Assembly: GCF_001039355.2 (NCBI RefSeq)
Contig: NW_019774648.1
Location: forward strand, 467,049 to 531,048
DNA length: 64,000 nt
Reading direction: 5' to 3'
Source of the DNA: Lingula anatina
Taxonomy: Eukaryota; Brachiopoda; Lingulata; Lingulida; Lingulidae
The position numbers and the translations under genes were made by a program. The notes beneath the pieces are model-generated. The model was not told where the DNA came from and did no database searches. It saw only the letters and a program-made list of their open reading frames with translations. This document shows, piece after piece, positions 37,501 to 49,947 of the stretch (position 1 is its first letter; the number at the start of each line of letters is the position of its first letter).

Positions 37501-37973
37501 TAATGATTACAATAACAACCTAGTAGACCTAGAAAGAAACTATTTCACATGCAAGAAATGTTACATCGTATGATGACGTCGCGATGCATCGTCACATAAA
37601 TTACGTCAAAACGCAGGGACATGTAAACGACATTTTAATTTTAATGGGTTAAAAGACACAAGGTTCAATATTCTGGATGACATTTTTTCACCTTTTTTTT
37701 TAATTCTTGAAACTGGTTTCTTCATAACAAATTAATCATGCACTTTTTATCAAATATTTCAGATTTGAGGTATCAGGAAAAACCTATGTGGCCCGTGTAG
37801 CACTTCAAGTGTGCATTCGCCCAGGCAGCTATGATGTCGGCGATCAAACTATCGGAGAAACCAAGCCAATCGACCCAAAGTTTGATAATCAGGAAATAGA
37901 GTGGTCAACAAAAGAGTGTGGAAGCACCATTTTGTATGGTCTGCTGGTGAAATTGGAAGAACAAGCTTCTTGA
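30222..37973 (+). CDS. Copy 2: SPRY-NHR-ARM protein with NEURL4/PARP-like C terminus (966 aa)
   Basis: Coding exons: 30222-30389, 30849-31011, 31694-31996, 32472-32586, 32931-33195, 33541-33694, 33882-34318, 34628-35237, 35380-35451, 35600-35738, 36023-36138, 36462-36609, 37763-37973; all are in frame with GT..AG borders. Domain order matches copy 1: MGNEAS start, SPRY, NHR, helical/ARM region, Cys/His knuckle, H-G-T and EIEW motifs. It is seven residues shorter: one codon fewer at the end of exon 4 (SPRY boundary), three fewer in exon 8 (ENDKIHELL where copy 1 has ENDKIYTCYDLL) and three fewer in exon 9 (SDGFHAYE versus SDGSLSFHAYE). Exon 8 differs most from the other copies (STIHMVHEHL). 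The C-terminal EIEWSTKE is followed by Cys instead of Arg. It looks functional. Confidence 0.9.
31071..31324. mobile_element. Partly eroded MITE in intron 3 of copy 2 (orthologous to the copy 1 insertion)
   Basis: It starts GGGGAGACCG after TA and keeps the internal GACAAAGTAACTATGGGG and GCGTCGGCAGTGAGTCC blocks of the copy 1 element at the same intron position. It has lost part of the left inverted repeat, and its right end is mutated (GGTCTCAACTAA where copy 1 has GGTCTCCCCTAA). A (GGT)n/G run sits inside. Confidence 0.8.
31479..31527. repeat. (TA)n microsatellite in intron 3 of copy 2
   Basis: About 24 uninterrupted TA units. Copy 1 has a shorter run at the matching place (20405-20422), and copy 4 has a long one joined to a Tc1 insertion. 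Confidence 0.9.
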
Positions 37974-38007
37974 AATAGTTAATTTCAACTTCGACGGAGC
38001 TGAGAAC

Positions 38008-38013
38008 AATAAA
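38008..38013 (+). promoter_or_regulatory. Polyadenylation signal AATAAA, copy 2
   Basis: AATAAA sits 35 bases after the stop codon in the GAGAACAATAAAGC context shared with copies 1 and 3. Confidence 0.7.
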
Positions 38014-38915
38014 GCTTTAGACTTAATCAGTGTAAAGGGTTTGAATGGTATATCATTCTGTATCCAAATCGATCGGATCATGTTGGAAAGTGTCGGTTTC
38101 ATACCATTTGTATATTGTTTTATGTATGGCGTGATATTTGCAATGGATAGGCCAAAGCCGACTTGCGGTTGATTGTGATTGACTTAAAACCTTGCATTTA
38201 CATTTTTAAAAAATGATGTCTACGTGAGAAAAATAATCCCTTTCCAATGTACAGGCCTAATGATATTTGAAGAGTCAAAAACATGCCGATTTTCAAACCA
38301 GTTTACAATTTACATCCATGCAGCTTCTTGCGTTTTGTTTCGATTTTTCTCAACCATTTCGAATTTTCATCAAGTGATTTGGAGATGGTTATTGGTATTT
38401 TCGAAACCAAGAAGGCCTACTTGTGTCCTTCAATAAAAGAAGCATCCACAAATATGCTAGTTCCTTGTAGTAAACTTGTCTTTGTAGGTTACAGACATTG
38501 GGCGAAGTAAAAGTGCCGAGAGACTTATGTGGGGGTATCCGCTACTCACTGAGTTTCACTTTACAAAGGAATTCTTAATGTAGCACTGGACTAAAATTTT
38601 AGCCTAGACTTTGTTTCTCCCAGTAGGTGATGTCAGCCGGTCAACAAAGAATACAAGGAGGTATTCCAGTCTTTTCACCTAATCTGTACTGTTGGTAAAT
38701 AAAGTACCTCTAAATGTGTTAATATTTTTTGTTTTGCTTTTTTTTTTTGGCAGAAATAATAAAGAGTTTAACGGCTGGGTTTTTAGGCAGCTGGAATCGT
38801 GCCATTTTGCAAGTCCACCTACAGACCAAGATTAAATCATTGCGATAGTTGAGCATCAGATTGCAAAGCGAATTGTATCACGTTTTGGTTATGAAAGGCC
38901 AAAGTTATTTTTAAA

Positions 38916-38970
38916 ATGGTGTGGATGCGAAACACACTGACGAAGGGTTCCAAAATATTTTACGACCTAC
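38916..38970 (+). pseudogene. Truncated copy of the neighbouring gene's first exon, unit 2
   Basis: ATGGTGTGGATGCG opens a frame reading M-V-W-M-R-N-T-L-T-K-G-S-K-I-F, nearly the same as the exon at 62488. The unit breakpoint cuts it before the donor. Confidence 0.4.
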
Positions 38971-39284
38971 CTCTATCTTGAAAACACGGCTTTCGTAGTT
39001 TATTTCATAAAAAATCTCCGCTAACAAATCCAATAATATACCCATAAGCATTGGTGGATGTAGGATTTTAAATAAGGAGACAAGGGAGGGGGGAAATTTA
39101 ACAATGGACCTTTGATCATTTATATAACCAGAACATGCTCTAATTAATAGGCCTATCTGAAACAAACTTAATGTTATCTCACACACATTTCTATGTTTGA
39201 AGCCATATAAAAGGTATCTAAACACTTTTGGGAGGGTGGAGGGATCACACAAAAGTATTGTATTTGCTGTTTGGACTCATTATT

Positions 39285-39446
39285 GAATATTCTGAATATT
39301 AATCGAACAACAGGCAGGAGTTTATGACCGATTCCAAGATGACGGGGAATCCCCTGTCAACTTCAGTCACGTGACCCATACGGGGGTTGTTAATCTGCTG
39401 TAAACTCCTGTCCTGTTCGCGTGTATGTGGGTCAAACATAATACAG
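39285..39446 (+). promoter_or_regulatory. Promoter and 5' noncoding exon, gene copy 3
   Basis: GAATATTCTGAATATTAAT is at 39285-39303, CACGTG at 39368-39373 with ACCCATACGGGGGTTGT after it, and the donor CAG|GTAAAA at 39446/39447. The coding-exon acceptor TTTTTAATTCAG ends at 40031, 57 bases before the ATG. Confidence 0.6.
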
Positions 39447-40088
39447 GTAAAATTCTGGTTAATTGTGATCACTTCATCTTTGTATATGATTACATATTCA
39501 CCACTAATATAAACTGTAGATAGATTTTGAGACAACATCGCGTATTTGATACATTAGAACCTCATGTTCGATTCGTTTCTCATTTCCGTAAACACAGCAT
39601 AATGGCTGATTTTGGTTGTTGCTTTTGTTATTGCTACTCCCCTCTCCATGCATTCCTCTATACTAATTAGTGTAGTTCAAAAGATTCAAATAACGGTGAT
39701 TATGTAGAAAGATTGGAGTTAATGAGTATATATCAATTAACCAAAGAAGATCTGTTTAATAAAAAGTACGTCTACAGGTCACAGCTACTTTCGTTTTCAA
39801 GTCATTCGTAACCTGAAGGCCGCCGTGTTTGTTGTGATCTCTGGGGGCTTTTTCAACGTCTTACAGTGTATCGTGGCAATTACAATCTGTTATACTGGAG
39901 CATGTAATGATTTAAATTTTGTGAATATTAAATGTAGTTGCCGAATACGAATTAATGAAGTATGTATGTCTATCGTAACCGTAAGTATAGTGGCGCTACT
40001 TCTTAACTGTGTTAACTCATTTTTAATTCAGGCCTATATATGACTTTTGCATTACCATTCAAAGCATTCAGATAAATGTAAAGTCGCA

Positions 40089-43000
40089 ATGGGAAATGAA
40101 GCATCGACATTACGTCTTCTCCATAATTTGGCGGAGCTTGAACAGGAGCTTGAACGAGACCAAGTTTCTAAGTCCAACCAACCACTAAAGGTGCAACATG
40201 GCTGGGATTCCAAGGACTGCTCCAATAATATGACAGTGCTAGATGACGGTTTGAAGGTAGGATTCACGGATCACCAGTAAAATATACCCACATTTAAGTT
40301 TCTGACTATCCTGAACATTTCATCAAAATACATTCATAATGTTTTTAGTTGACAAACAAACAAACAAATAGAGGTTGGGGGGGGGGGGGTAAAAAGCTAT
40401 TATCCACCCCTGTGCCGAACATTTTATAGTCCTCATCAACTATTTTCTAGATGCAAAAAGGCCGACTGACCTGATTCAAAAGTTTTATCTTTGTAACTAC
40501 TCTTGAGTAAAATTCCGTATCTGCTAGTGATTTGTTTCAATTTCAAACTAGACTTCTTATAACCAAAAAAAGGGGAGGGCGGGGATCATCATTTTATTAT
40601 AATTTCACTATTTATTAGAGAATCGTTAAAACCTTAACGTTTTCTTTATTTATCAAAGTAGTACAATCATACTATGTACCTATTTTACAGGTGCGTAGAA
40701 ATAAATCTTTACAGCCTAGGACAGATGCTGTTAGGGGCAAGAGAGGTTATGGTCAAGGGATACATATCTGGAAGATTCACTGGCCCCAGTCGATGAGAGG
40801 CAGCAATGCTGTTATTGGTGTAGCTACCTATCAGGCCCCCCTGACTTGCATTGGTGAGTTTGGTTGGATGGTGACAGGAAAAAATTCACCTAGACCCACA
40901 CATGTACAAAAACTGCGTATAAAAGTGCAAAACCTTTTATGCTTGAGGTATAACAAGGGCAACGTATAATTTGGACTCTTTAAATTACATACTGTATAGG
41001 CAATTTGTTTCAAGTGCTTCTAATCATATCATTCTCTCGAAGGTTATTCGTCTTTGATTGGTTCCAATGATCAGTCCATGGGGTGGGATATAGTCCGCAA
41101 TGTTCTTCTCTTCAATGACTGCGTCATCAGAAAGTACCCGGATGATGCACCTGGTGAATTTGTTGCTCCTGATGTCATCACTGTAATTCTTAATATGGAC
41201 TCGGGGACTCTTGGCTTTAAGGGTGATGGAAAAAATTACGGAGTAGCATTGAAGGGTCTTCGCTTACTGGGGAAAAAACTTTACCCTGCAATAAGCGCAA
41301 CATATGGCAGCTGTGAAGTGGGTATCGAGTACATCAGAAGTACAGGTAAATGCTGCTATTGTTTGGTTTAATCTAAAAAATATCATTTGCTTTATTTTTT
41401 GGTAAAATATTACAAATAATCAATCTAAATGCTAAGCTCAGAAGAACTTTTATTTGGTATTATCTGAAAAATATCCTTTGCTTTATTTCTTAGTAAAATA
41501 TTGAAATGTTGACTCGATTTCTTTTACAAAAATATCATACCAAATAAAGATTAAATAAATAATTGATGAAAATAGACACACAAAAGTATCACAATAGGCC
41601 ACCAGTGCATCGTAACTAGTCTATTGTTGATGGATAAAACTGCTTCAGTTTGCAACGTTTTGAACAAAATCGTGAGTAGTATGCAGTATGCACGATATTT
41701 CCCCTCATACTCTCAGCACAGATTTACAAACCTACATGTATTTTGTTTCTTTCGATTCATGTAAGACGCAGCACCTGCACCCGACCTCCCGTCTGCTTCA
41801 AGGCCCACTGAAAGAACCACTGCAAGAGGTACGCTCTGTAACCTGACTACAACCATTGCACCTTAAATCCTAGAATAAATCTTGAATATCGTTTTCATTC
41901 AGGAAATTCTATTTTATTTTTTATTTTATTATAGACGGATCACATAGTTTTGTTTCAAACTAAATCTTTTTATTTCTTTCAGATCAGGGAAGACCACAAG
42001 CAAAACCATGTCCTCCGGCCCAGCCTCTGAAATTCAAAAAGCAATGTGGGAAAAATATCGAATTGTCAAATGACAGCATTCAAGCGGAGAGATCAAAGTA
42101 CGTTTTGATCAATTATTCACTTTTAAAAGCAGAAAAATAGAAAATGAGGAAGTTAAAAAATAATTTATGTAATAGAAATTTCACTGACGTTTTTATCTAT
42201 CTTCAGGTATTTTATCGACGGTAGGGGTTCTATGTATTGTTATTTAAGTATTTTGTTGCTGAAATATTGTAAATGCCCCCTTGGGATGTTAAAACATCTT
42301 CAATTTGATTATATTTTAGACATCTTTTTGCATTATATATTATGAATATTCTTATATGGCGTTAACCAATAAAATTAAAAACCGGATGCCACGCATTATT
42401 ACAATAACGGTTTGTACCACCTCATTTTCCATTCCAGTTTTATGTCTGAATCAGACAAAGCAGTTGTTTTGACTTCGAGAAGTCTACAACCAAATGAAAA
42501 GTTTGAAATATGTGTAAAGAGAACTCTTGGTCAATGGGCAGAGGGTCTAGCGATCGGAGTTGTGGCTCTGGAAGCAGGATTCGAGATTCCGAGAAGTCTC
42601 CCTGGACAAGCCGCAGATATAGCGTGGGTCTGGAAAGGCACGGATGTTTTGCATGACCGAAAAACGGAACGGAAATTGGATTTTAACCTTAATTCCGCAA
42701 AAGTATGTATTTAAGGATTGTGTGTATTTATTATGTTTCGCCTTTTTGAAGGGGTCTCTGCTGGAGCCCAGTCGGTCTTGTACTGTTCCTGATGCCTCTA
42801 TACTAACAGTACTGTATGAAACAAAGTACAAACGTTTCTCACTTTTTCCCAATCAACATGAAAATCCCGAGAGCGAAAGAGTAAGTCCAGTTGTTTTAAT
42901 CGAAATTCACATTGATTTCATTTCATTTATGAGAAAGGATAAATGTGCAGGTGGTTGATTGTTTACCAATTACACGAGCGACCAATACATTTTTCGTGAA

Positions 43001-43938
43001 CACGATTACCGAAATCCTAATAGTCCGGGAGTTAATTACTATCTTTAGCCCTAATTTCAGATTGGCGACAAATTTGGTGTCATGAGAAAGGAAGATGGTG
43101 CATTGCACTTTTTTTACAACGGTCGAGATATGGGAATGGCAGCCACAAATGTTCCTCAGAAAATACACGGAATTGTTGATGTCCATGGCAGTACTATACA
43201 CGTAGAATTAGTGGGTAAGAATGCTATATGCATTGAAAAAGGACAAAGATTTATTTTCATAAATGATGATACATGTATGTCCATGTGAACTTTGTCCCGT
43301 GGGCTGTTCAACCTATCGAATAACCCTTGTCTGACCGTGTAATAGCAACTTGTATCACAATGAAACTGAAAATATAATATATTAAAAACAGGTTTGAAAT
43401 CTTGACATTCATGATCTTTTTTATTTCATATTCAACAGAACAAATTCGAGAGGAAACCACGGAGCCAACAAGTGCCGCTTTTGAGCGTATGTCTAGAGAA
43501 GAACGCGCCTTTGAAAAAATGAAACAAACAATCGATCTCTTGAAGAAGAAAGACGAACGTGCCATTCGATCCACTGAACTCATGGTCTTACAACATTTGT
43601 ACATGTTGTACGCCGATCATAAGGACCGAAAGCTGAGGCAGTTAATGGGTGATAAGCTGGTCCAGTTGAATGCCGCCTCCCATATTACTGAATATATGAA
43701 ATTTCTACGTGATTGCGGGCTTGAAAACGATAGAATCTTCAAGTGTTATGATCTGCTTCGTAGTGTTTGTTGGAATTACAGTGATTCCAGTCTGAAGTTT
43801 GCCAGGTCCATCGGACAGACGGATCTCCTTGGAATTCTGTCTGCAGAGCTTGCCAAGTATCAGAATAGATATATGAGTGACGAGGTAAGAAAAAAATCAA
43901 TTTGATATCACCCAACCCATTAGATAAATTGGAAAATG

Positions 43939-43972
<34 letters not shown>

Positions 43973-46258
43973 TGGCTTTGACCGGGCTTAAATATATTTA
44001 AGAACTTGCACTTTTGAACCAAGCGTCAATTATGATTGTTACCAATTCTCATCGACGGAGTCTCCAGTTATTTTGAAAATGCAATACATGTTTATTGTTT
44101 CGTTTCACAAATATACATCACACAGAAAAAAAGTGCCATACTTGTTTCTCTACTTAAACGCAAATTATCTTCAAACAGAAGTGTACTATTAATTCAAAAC
44201 TATTTTTTTTAATCCCAGGGGAAAAAAGATATTGTTATGTCAGCATTTGGAATTCTTCACAACTGCTCAAAAGTCACGGAGAACCGAGGGGTGTACTACC
44301 GCCTCGGCGTGATCAACATCGCGGTCCCCTACACGAAGCCAGGGAATGACGAAACAGTCGCAATGACGGCCTTAATGACCTTGTCCTACCTGGTCACTAT
44401 TGACCAAAATCACCTGATACAAGCAGAGCCATCAGCAATTGCAAATATTCTGAAGAAACTCGATGAAGCACTGAAAAACGCAGCAACTCATCAATCGGAC
44501 GGTTCTCTTACTTTCCATGCTTACGAAATTGTAGAATCGCTCATAAACCTATCCAAAAGCGCACAAAATCGGGTGACGACGGTACAGAAAGGAGGCATTC
44601 CCCTGTTTGTGAAAATGATGAAAGTCGGTAATCCACAAGAACAGGAACTCGCCCTGAACGCCGTGTGGGAACTGATTAACGGAGGGGATGGGACGCTGTC
44701 AACTATCTCTAGAACAGCAGGGCTATTAGATGCAGTGAAGGCTTTAAAGAGCAGCAAAGTCGAAACCGTTCGTCAAGCCGCTGAGAGGATTTCATTGAAG
44801 CTTGACACGCAGTCTCAAATGTTTTCCCAGAGGTTTGGTAAGGTGGTAGTTTTTCGTTTACAAAATTTAATATCAATAAATAAATAAATAAATAAATAAA
44901 TCATGAGCAGTGAATTTTTGGTAATCATATGTGAAAGTAATTGCATTTTAGACAGGCCATACGGTTAAAAGTTTATTACCTTTCCAGATCCGGCACCCAA
45001 GCCAAAGTGCACTTACAATGATATCTGCAACAAATTTGTTGAGACTCTCAACTTGCACAGTAAGCTTTCATTAACTTAAAAATTGTTTTTAAATTCATTT
45101 CCTTATCATATTTTTTAAAGATTCTGTTTGCCTATTCTAAACTCTTTTTATTATGTTTTCAATAAGATGTAAAACGAGTACATGTTGCACTCAACTGTTT
45201 CCGGCTATGTACATGTATTTCCATGCCTTGGAATTTTACAGAATCATATTTTGATGCTAAGTATCATCGCTGCTACTGCAACGTGTGTCATAATGATAGA
45301 GGAGACAAACTGTATTATACTCGCGGAAATCCGCCAAAGGACTACGGTATTCCAATTGGATGGTACAGGTATGCCCTTTGGTGAGTATACCAACGGCAAA
45401 CCGGTTTGGTAAATTAGAAATTTGAATGATTTTATATGTCATCAACGTCTCCGTGTGTTACAGCCGTGAGCAAAACTCTATATTTTTCATGTATATTGTG
45501 AAACCGCTAAACTTTTTGCTTTTTGTTTTGTTATGCATTGCTACTGTGGGATATTTTCTGACTATTTGAAGTTTTTTTTCTTTACTGAATCAAGTTGCAT
45601 GTATGAGCTGTCTATTTTTTCACCGTTTTACCAGCCTTCCACCTAAAGCAAAAGCTATGAATGTATTGGACAACTGGCACAGGGCATTCCATGGCACCAA
45701 GAAAGATGTGGTCACCAAGATACTTGAAGTCGGGGAACTACTCATTCCAGGTTAGGCACTGTTTGTCTTATGACATGACGGGAAAAGCGCTTGTATTGCG
45801 AGCAACTTTAATTCACGAAACCTGTGATACTTATGTGTCAGTGGTCTAATTAATGTCAACTTCACCTATTCATTCACTTATTCAAGTGCGCAGTACTATT
45901 GTTTAAAATTTTTGTTGATCCGTACGTAATCTCGAACTCGGGTATTTTTTGAATTATTATTTTTTATTAAACTTTTTTTCTTTTTTCCCATAGAGATGCC
46001 GTATTAGAGTGATATAAAAGTTATCAACATTTGTTTTTCATGTATTCATTTACTTGGATTTCAGGCGATGTAGCGTTGGGCGGCGACAAAATAAGCGAGA
46101 GGGAAGGCCATTTCAAAGACGACAATAAGCCTGAAGGGTTCGACACCAAGAAAATATTTGTATCTCCCAGTATCCGTTATGCTGGCCATGGCGCTTATGC
46201 CATGCCACACAAGTATGTATCCGTGTGTTGTATCCGTGTGGTTTTTATGAATAGTAAA

Positions 46259-46304
<46 letters not shown>

Positions 46305-47532
46305 ATGTTTGTTTGGAAGAACCCTGCTGTCAGTATCGTATTTTTCTAATGCTATATTGAATCATGTTATCATGAAAATAATAATAGTAACAATAATAAA
46401 AATAATAATAATTTTACCGATTTTTCTCCTGTAGATGAGGATTCTGAAAATTAAATTAAAGAACAAGCTTAAGCATCACTATCGTCTCTTCCTTTATTTT
46501 CATATTTATTATTCATTTACCAAGTCTGTATAAATAATAAATGTGAAAAATAATAAATGTAAACTTAAAGAAACATTACAAATATAAACAGAAATAGATA
46601 TGGTTTGCATCGCAAAGGGTGATCCTGTAGCCCAAGAAAGACGTTGGAGATATTGAAGTGCGTTTTGAATATACATGTAAATGCGTTTCGGTACGCAGCT
46701 TCAAATATCATGACATTAAATCTTACGATCTTGCGACCACGACTCTCTATCACTCCTGTCTCTTCAACATAACAAATTAAAGAGGATGTTTATACACGTG
46801 ATTCTTTGTTAATTTTTGGATTAAAAAGACTTTCGCCACACTTGATACATTTTTAACAGGTACATGTATACATGTAGCATACAGTGAATCGTCACAAAGA
46901 TATCACTCTAAAACAGTTAGAACAAACGAAACAATACTTGAGTAAGCGAGATTTTAGCTTGACTTTCCTTAAAAGGCGACAAGACTTATGGATTACTTAC
47001 TTGAATTTCTACACCCCATTGTGACAAAGAAACAAATTACAAATTCAAATTCAAATTACGAAAATACAACACCTGTGAGGTGTCAAGTAAGTGAAATTTG
47101 TTTTGTATCTAAGGCGTCATAATAAGTATTAGATCTATGACGTCGGGATGCATCGTTCACTTAAATTACGTCACAACGCAGGAACATGTAAATGACATTT
47201 TAACTTTAATGGGTTAAAAGAGACGTGGTTCAATATTATGAATGATATTTTTGACCTTTTTTTATTTTTGAAGCTGGTTTCCTCATAAAAGATAAATCAT
47301 GCACTTTTCCAAATATTTCAGATTTGTGGTATCGGGAAAAACCTATGTGGCCCGTGTGGCACTTCAAGTGTGCATTCGCCCAGGCAGCTATGATGTCGGC
47401 GATCAAACTATCGGAGAAACCAAGCCAATCGACCCAAAGTTTGACAATCAGGAAATAGAGTGGTCAACTAAAGAGCGTGGAAGCACCATTTTGTATGGTC
47501 TGCTGGTGAAATTGGAAGAACAAGCTTCTTGA
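40089..47532 (+). CDS. Copy 3: SPRY-NHR-ARM protein with NEURL4/PARP-like C terminus (972 aa)
   Basis: Coding exons: 40089-40256, 40691-40853, 41043-41345, 41983-42097, 42438-42702, 43061-43214, 43439-43884, 44219-44837, 44988-45059, 45242-45380, 45635-45750, 46065-46212, 47322-47532; all are in frame. The start is the ATG of MGNEAS; the open frame extends upstream only through a TTG codon. The NHR entry reads CGKNIELS, the most typical G-K-N form among the copies. Exon 8 (YADHKDRKL, LRDCGLENDRI) groups with copy 4, while exon 9 keeps the SDGSLTFHAYE insertion seen in copy 1. The end of exon 10 is AC-A|GTAAGC, so the junction residue becomes Lys where the other copies have Glu. H-G-T, SPSIRYAGHGAYA and EIEWSTKE are intact. 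Confidence 0.9.
43940..43970. repeat. (GT)n microsatellite after exon 8 of copy 3
   Basis: A GT run lies about 55 bases downstream of the exon 8 donor. Copy 4 has one at the same place (56386-56419); copies 1 and 2 do not. Confidence 0.9.
46261..46300. repeat. (GT)n microsatellite after exon 13 of copy 3
   Basis: A pure GT run just downstream of the exon 13 donor. Copy 4 has a matching run at 58714-58756. Confidence 0.9.
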
Positions 47533-47566
47533 AATAGTTAATCTTAACTTTGACGGAGCTGAGAAC

Positions 47567-47572
47567 AATAAA
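47567..47572 (+). promoter_or_regulatory. Polyadenylation signal AATAAA, copy 3
   Basis: AATAAA sits 35 bases after the stop codon in the conserved GAGAACAATAAAGC context. Confidence 0.7.
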
Positions 47573-48468
47573 GCTTTTGACTTAATCGGTGTAAAGAGTT
47601 TGAATGGTACAGGGGTATTTCATTCTGTATTCATATCGATCAGATCATATTGGAAAGTGTCGGTTTCATTCCATTTGTAAATTGTTTTATGTTATGGCGT
47701 GACATTTGCAATGGATAGTCCTAAACCTACTTGCGGTTGATTGTGATTGACTTAAAACGCTGCATATATATTTTAAAAAATGATGTCTACGTGAGAAAAA
47801 TAATCCCTTTCTAATTACATGTGCCTACTGATATTTGAAGAGTCAAAAACATGCCGATTTTCAAACCAGGTTATAATTTACATCCACGCAGATTCTTGCG
47901 CTTTGTGTCGATTTTTCTCAACCTTTTAGAAAAGACATTTCTACTCTGCATCAAGTGATTTGGAGATGGTAATTGGTATTTTCGAAATCAAGAAGGTCTA
48001 TTTGTATCCTTTAATAAAAAGTACTGTAGCATCCACAAATATGCTTGTTCCTTGCAGTAAACTTGTCTTTGTAGGTTACAGACATTGGGCGAAGTAGCCT
48101 ACATGTATAGACTAGTAATAGTGCCAATATTTCCTGTTATTTGGGCCTATTCGTTACTCATTGAGTTGTATTTCACAAACGAATTTTCAAAGAAGCACTG
48201 GACTAAAATTTTAGCCAAGACTTTGTTTCTCTCTGTAGGTGACGTCAGCCGGTCACCTAATCTGCACTGCTGCTAAATAAAGTGGCTCTAAATGTGTTAC
48301 TATTTTTTGTCAGAAATGATATGTTTAACGGCTGGTTTTAGGTAGTTGGAAACGTGCCATTCTGCATGTCCACCTACAGACGATATATTAAATCATGCGA
48401 TAGTTGAGTATCAGATTACAAAGCCAATTGTGTCACCCTTTGGTTGTGAAAGACCAGATTATTTTTAA

Positions 48469-48514
48469 ATGGCGTGGATGCCTGACGAAAGTTGCAAAAT
48501 ATTTCAAGATCTAC
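48469..48514 (+). pseudogene. Truncated copy of the neighbouring gene's first exon, unit 3
   Basis: ATGGCGTGGATGC matches the exon at 62488. A short internal deletion follows, then AAAATATTTCAAGATCTAC, where the unit ends without a donor. Confidence 0.4.
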
Positions 48515-49137
48515 CCCTATCTTGAAAACACGGCTTTTATTTTATAAAAAGAGTATCCGCTAACGCATCCAATTATATATCCATACCCAAGCAGAAGCAT
48601 TGGTGGATGTAGGATTTTACTTAAAGCGACAGGGGGTCACAAGGACAAAAAGGACAATTTTACCACATTACGTTGGGTACAGGGGTGGAAAATTGATGGA
48701 TTTGTTTTTTTTTTTGCTTCTTGTACATTGGAGGGGGAGGAGAGAAGCTGAGAATATTATTCCTTTCGAAAGTAAACATTTTCAAGCAAACTGAGCTTAG
48801 ATTTAACTAGGAAAGAGTTCTCGTTCATATCAAAAGCGCATTTGATGGATACATGCCAATGGTAACGTTCGTGCCTCCCTAACATGAAACATTTTAAAGA
48901 CAAATATGAACAAGTGATAAAAACATAGTCCCCTCAACAAATTTAACAATGAACCTTCGATCATTTATATATCCAGGGCTCTAATAGGCCTATCTCAAAC
49001 AAAATGTTATCCCACACACATTTCTTTGTTTGAAACCATATTAAAGGTACGGAGTATTTAAACACTTTTTGAAGGGGGGGGGGGGGGGGGGAGGGGCTCA
49101 CACAAAATTATTTTAATTGCTGTATGGACCCAATGAT

Positions 49138-49311
49138 GAATATTCTGAATATAATTATTCTGAATATTATGGAACAACAAGCAGGAGTTTATGATCGATT
49201 CCGAGATGACGGGGAATCTCGTCAGCTTCAGTCACGTGACCCATACTTGGGTTGTTTATCTGCTGTAAACTCCTGTCCTGTTCGCGTGTATGTGGGTCAA
49301 ACATTATACAG
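49138..49311 (+). promoter_or_regulatory. Promoter and 5' noncoding exon, gene copy 4
   Basis: The GAATATTCTGAAT word is present and partly repeated (49138-49170). CACGTG is at 49233-49238, followed by ACCCATACTTGGGTTGT, and the donor CAG|GTAAAA is at 49311/49312. The coding-exon acceptor ends at 49892, 55 bases before the ATG. Confidence 0.6.
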
Positions 49312-49947
49312 GTAAAATTCTGGTTAATTGTAATCACTTAATCTTAGCATATCATTATGATGACATCAGAAGCAACTGATTATTTCATTCACGCCTAAAA
49401 GAAACTGTAGATAGATTTTGAGGCAACACCGCGTATATGATACATTAGAACCTATGTTCGACTGTAGCTCACTTCCGTAATCTCAGCAATTGCTGATTCC
49501 GGTTGTTGCTTTTGTTATACTCCCACTCCATGCATTTCTTGGTACTAAGTAGCGCAGTTATGAGGAAACAAATAAAAATTATAATGTAAAAAGATTGAAG
49601 TTGATGAGTGTAAATCAATTAACCGAAGAAGAAAATAAAAAGTAGGCCTACTAACACATGTCAAGGTCACAGCTACTTTCGTTTTCGATTCCGTCGTAAT
49701 CTGAAAAACGCAGTGTTTGTTGTGATCTCTCAGGACATTTTCAACCTCTTATCATGGAAATTACAATCTGTTATACTGAAGCATGTAATCATTAAGATTT
49801 TGTGAATATTAATGAATTAGTTGCAGACGGGAATACGAATCAATGAAGTATGTATGTGTAGAGTAAACTGTGTTTACTCATTTTTAATTCAGGGCTATAT
49901 GTTAAATTTGATACCATTCAGTGCATTCAAATTAATGTCAATTCGCA

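Larger units (their letters stand above)
28917..38970 (+). repeat. Tandem unit 2 (about 10.05 kb)
   Basis: The unit begins CCCTATCTTGAAAACACAG directly after AGATCTAC of unit 1 and ends at the equivalent CGACCTAC. It carries gene copy 2. It shares the intron 3 MITE and an intron 13 block with unit 1. Confidence 0.85.
37974..39284. other. 3' flank of copy 2 and unit 2/unit 3 junction
   Basis: It contains the flank block found in every unit, an uninterrupted version of the site where unit 1 carries the 951-bp element (about 38630-38645), the decayed exon fragment, and the junction at about 38970. No intact exon is seen. Confidence 0.55.
38971..48514 (+). repeat. Tandem unit 3 (about 9.5 kb)
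   Basis: The shortest unit. It begins CTCTATCTTGAAAACACGG and ends AAGATCTAC. It carries gene copy 3 and lacks the intron 3 MITE of units 1 and 2. It shares an intron 13 segment (about 46430-47110) with unit 4. Confidence 0.85.
47533..49137. other. 3' flank of copy 3 and unit 3/unit 4 junction
   Basis: It holds the conserved 3' flank block, the uninterrupted GACGTCAGCCGGTC site equivalent to the unit 1 transposon target, the exon-like remnant, the junction at about 48514, and a long G run (49074-49091) before the unit 4 promoter. No intact exon is seen. Confidence 0.55.

Noticed and set aside
46031-46360. Open frame with a Val-Cys repeat tail
   Set aside because: It is exon 13 read through its donor into a (GT)n microsatellite. 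The same happens at 58517-58793.
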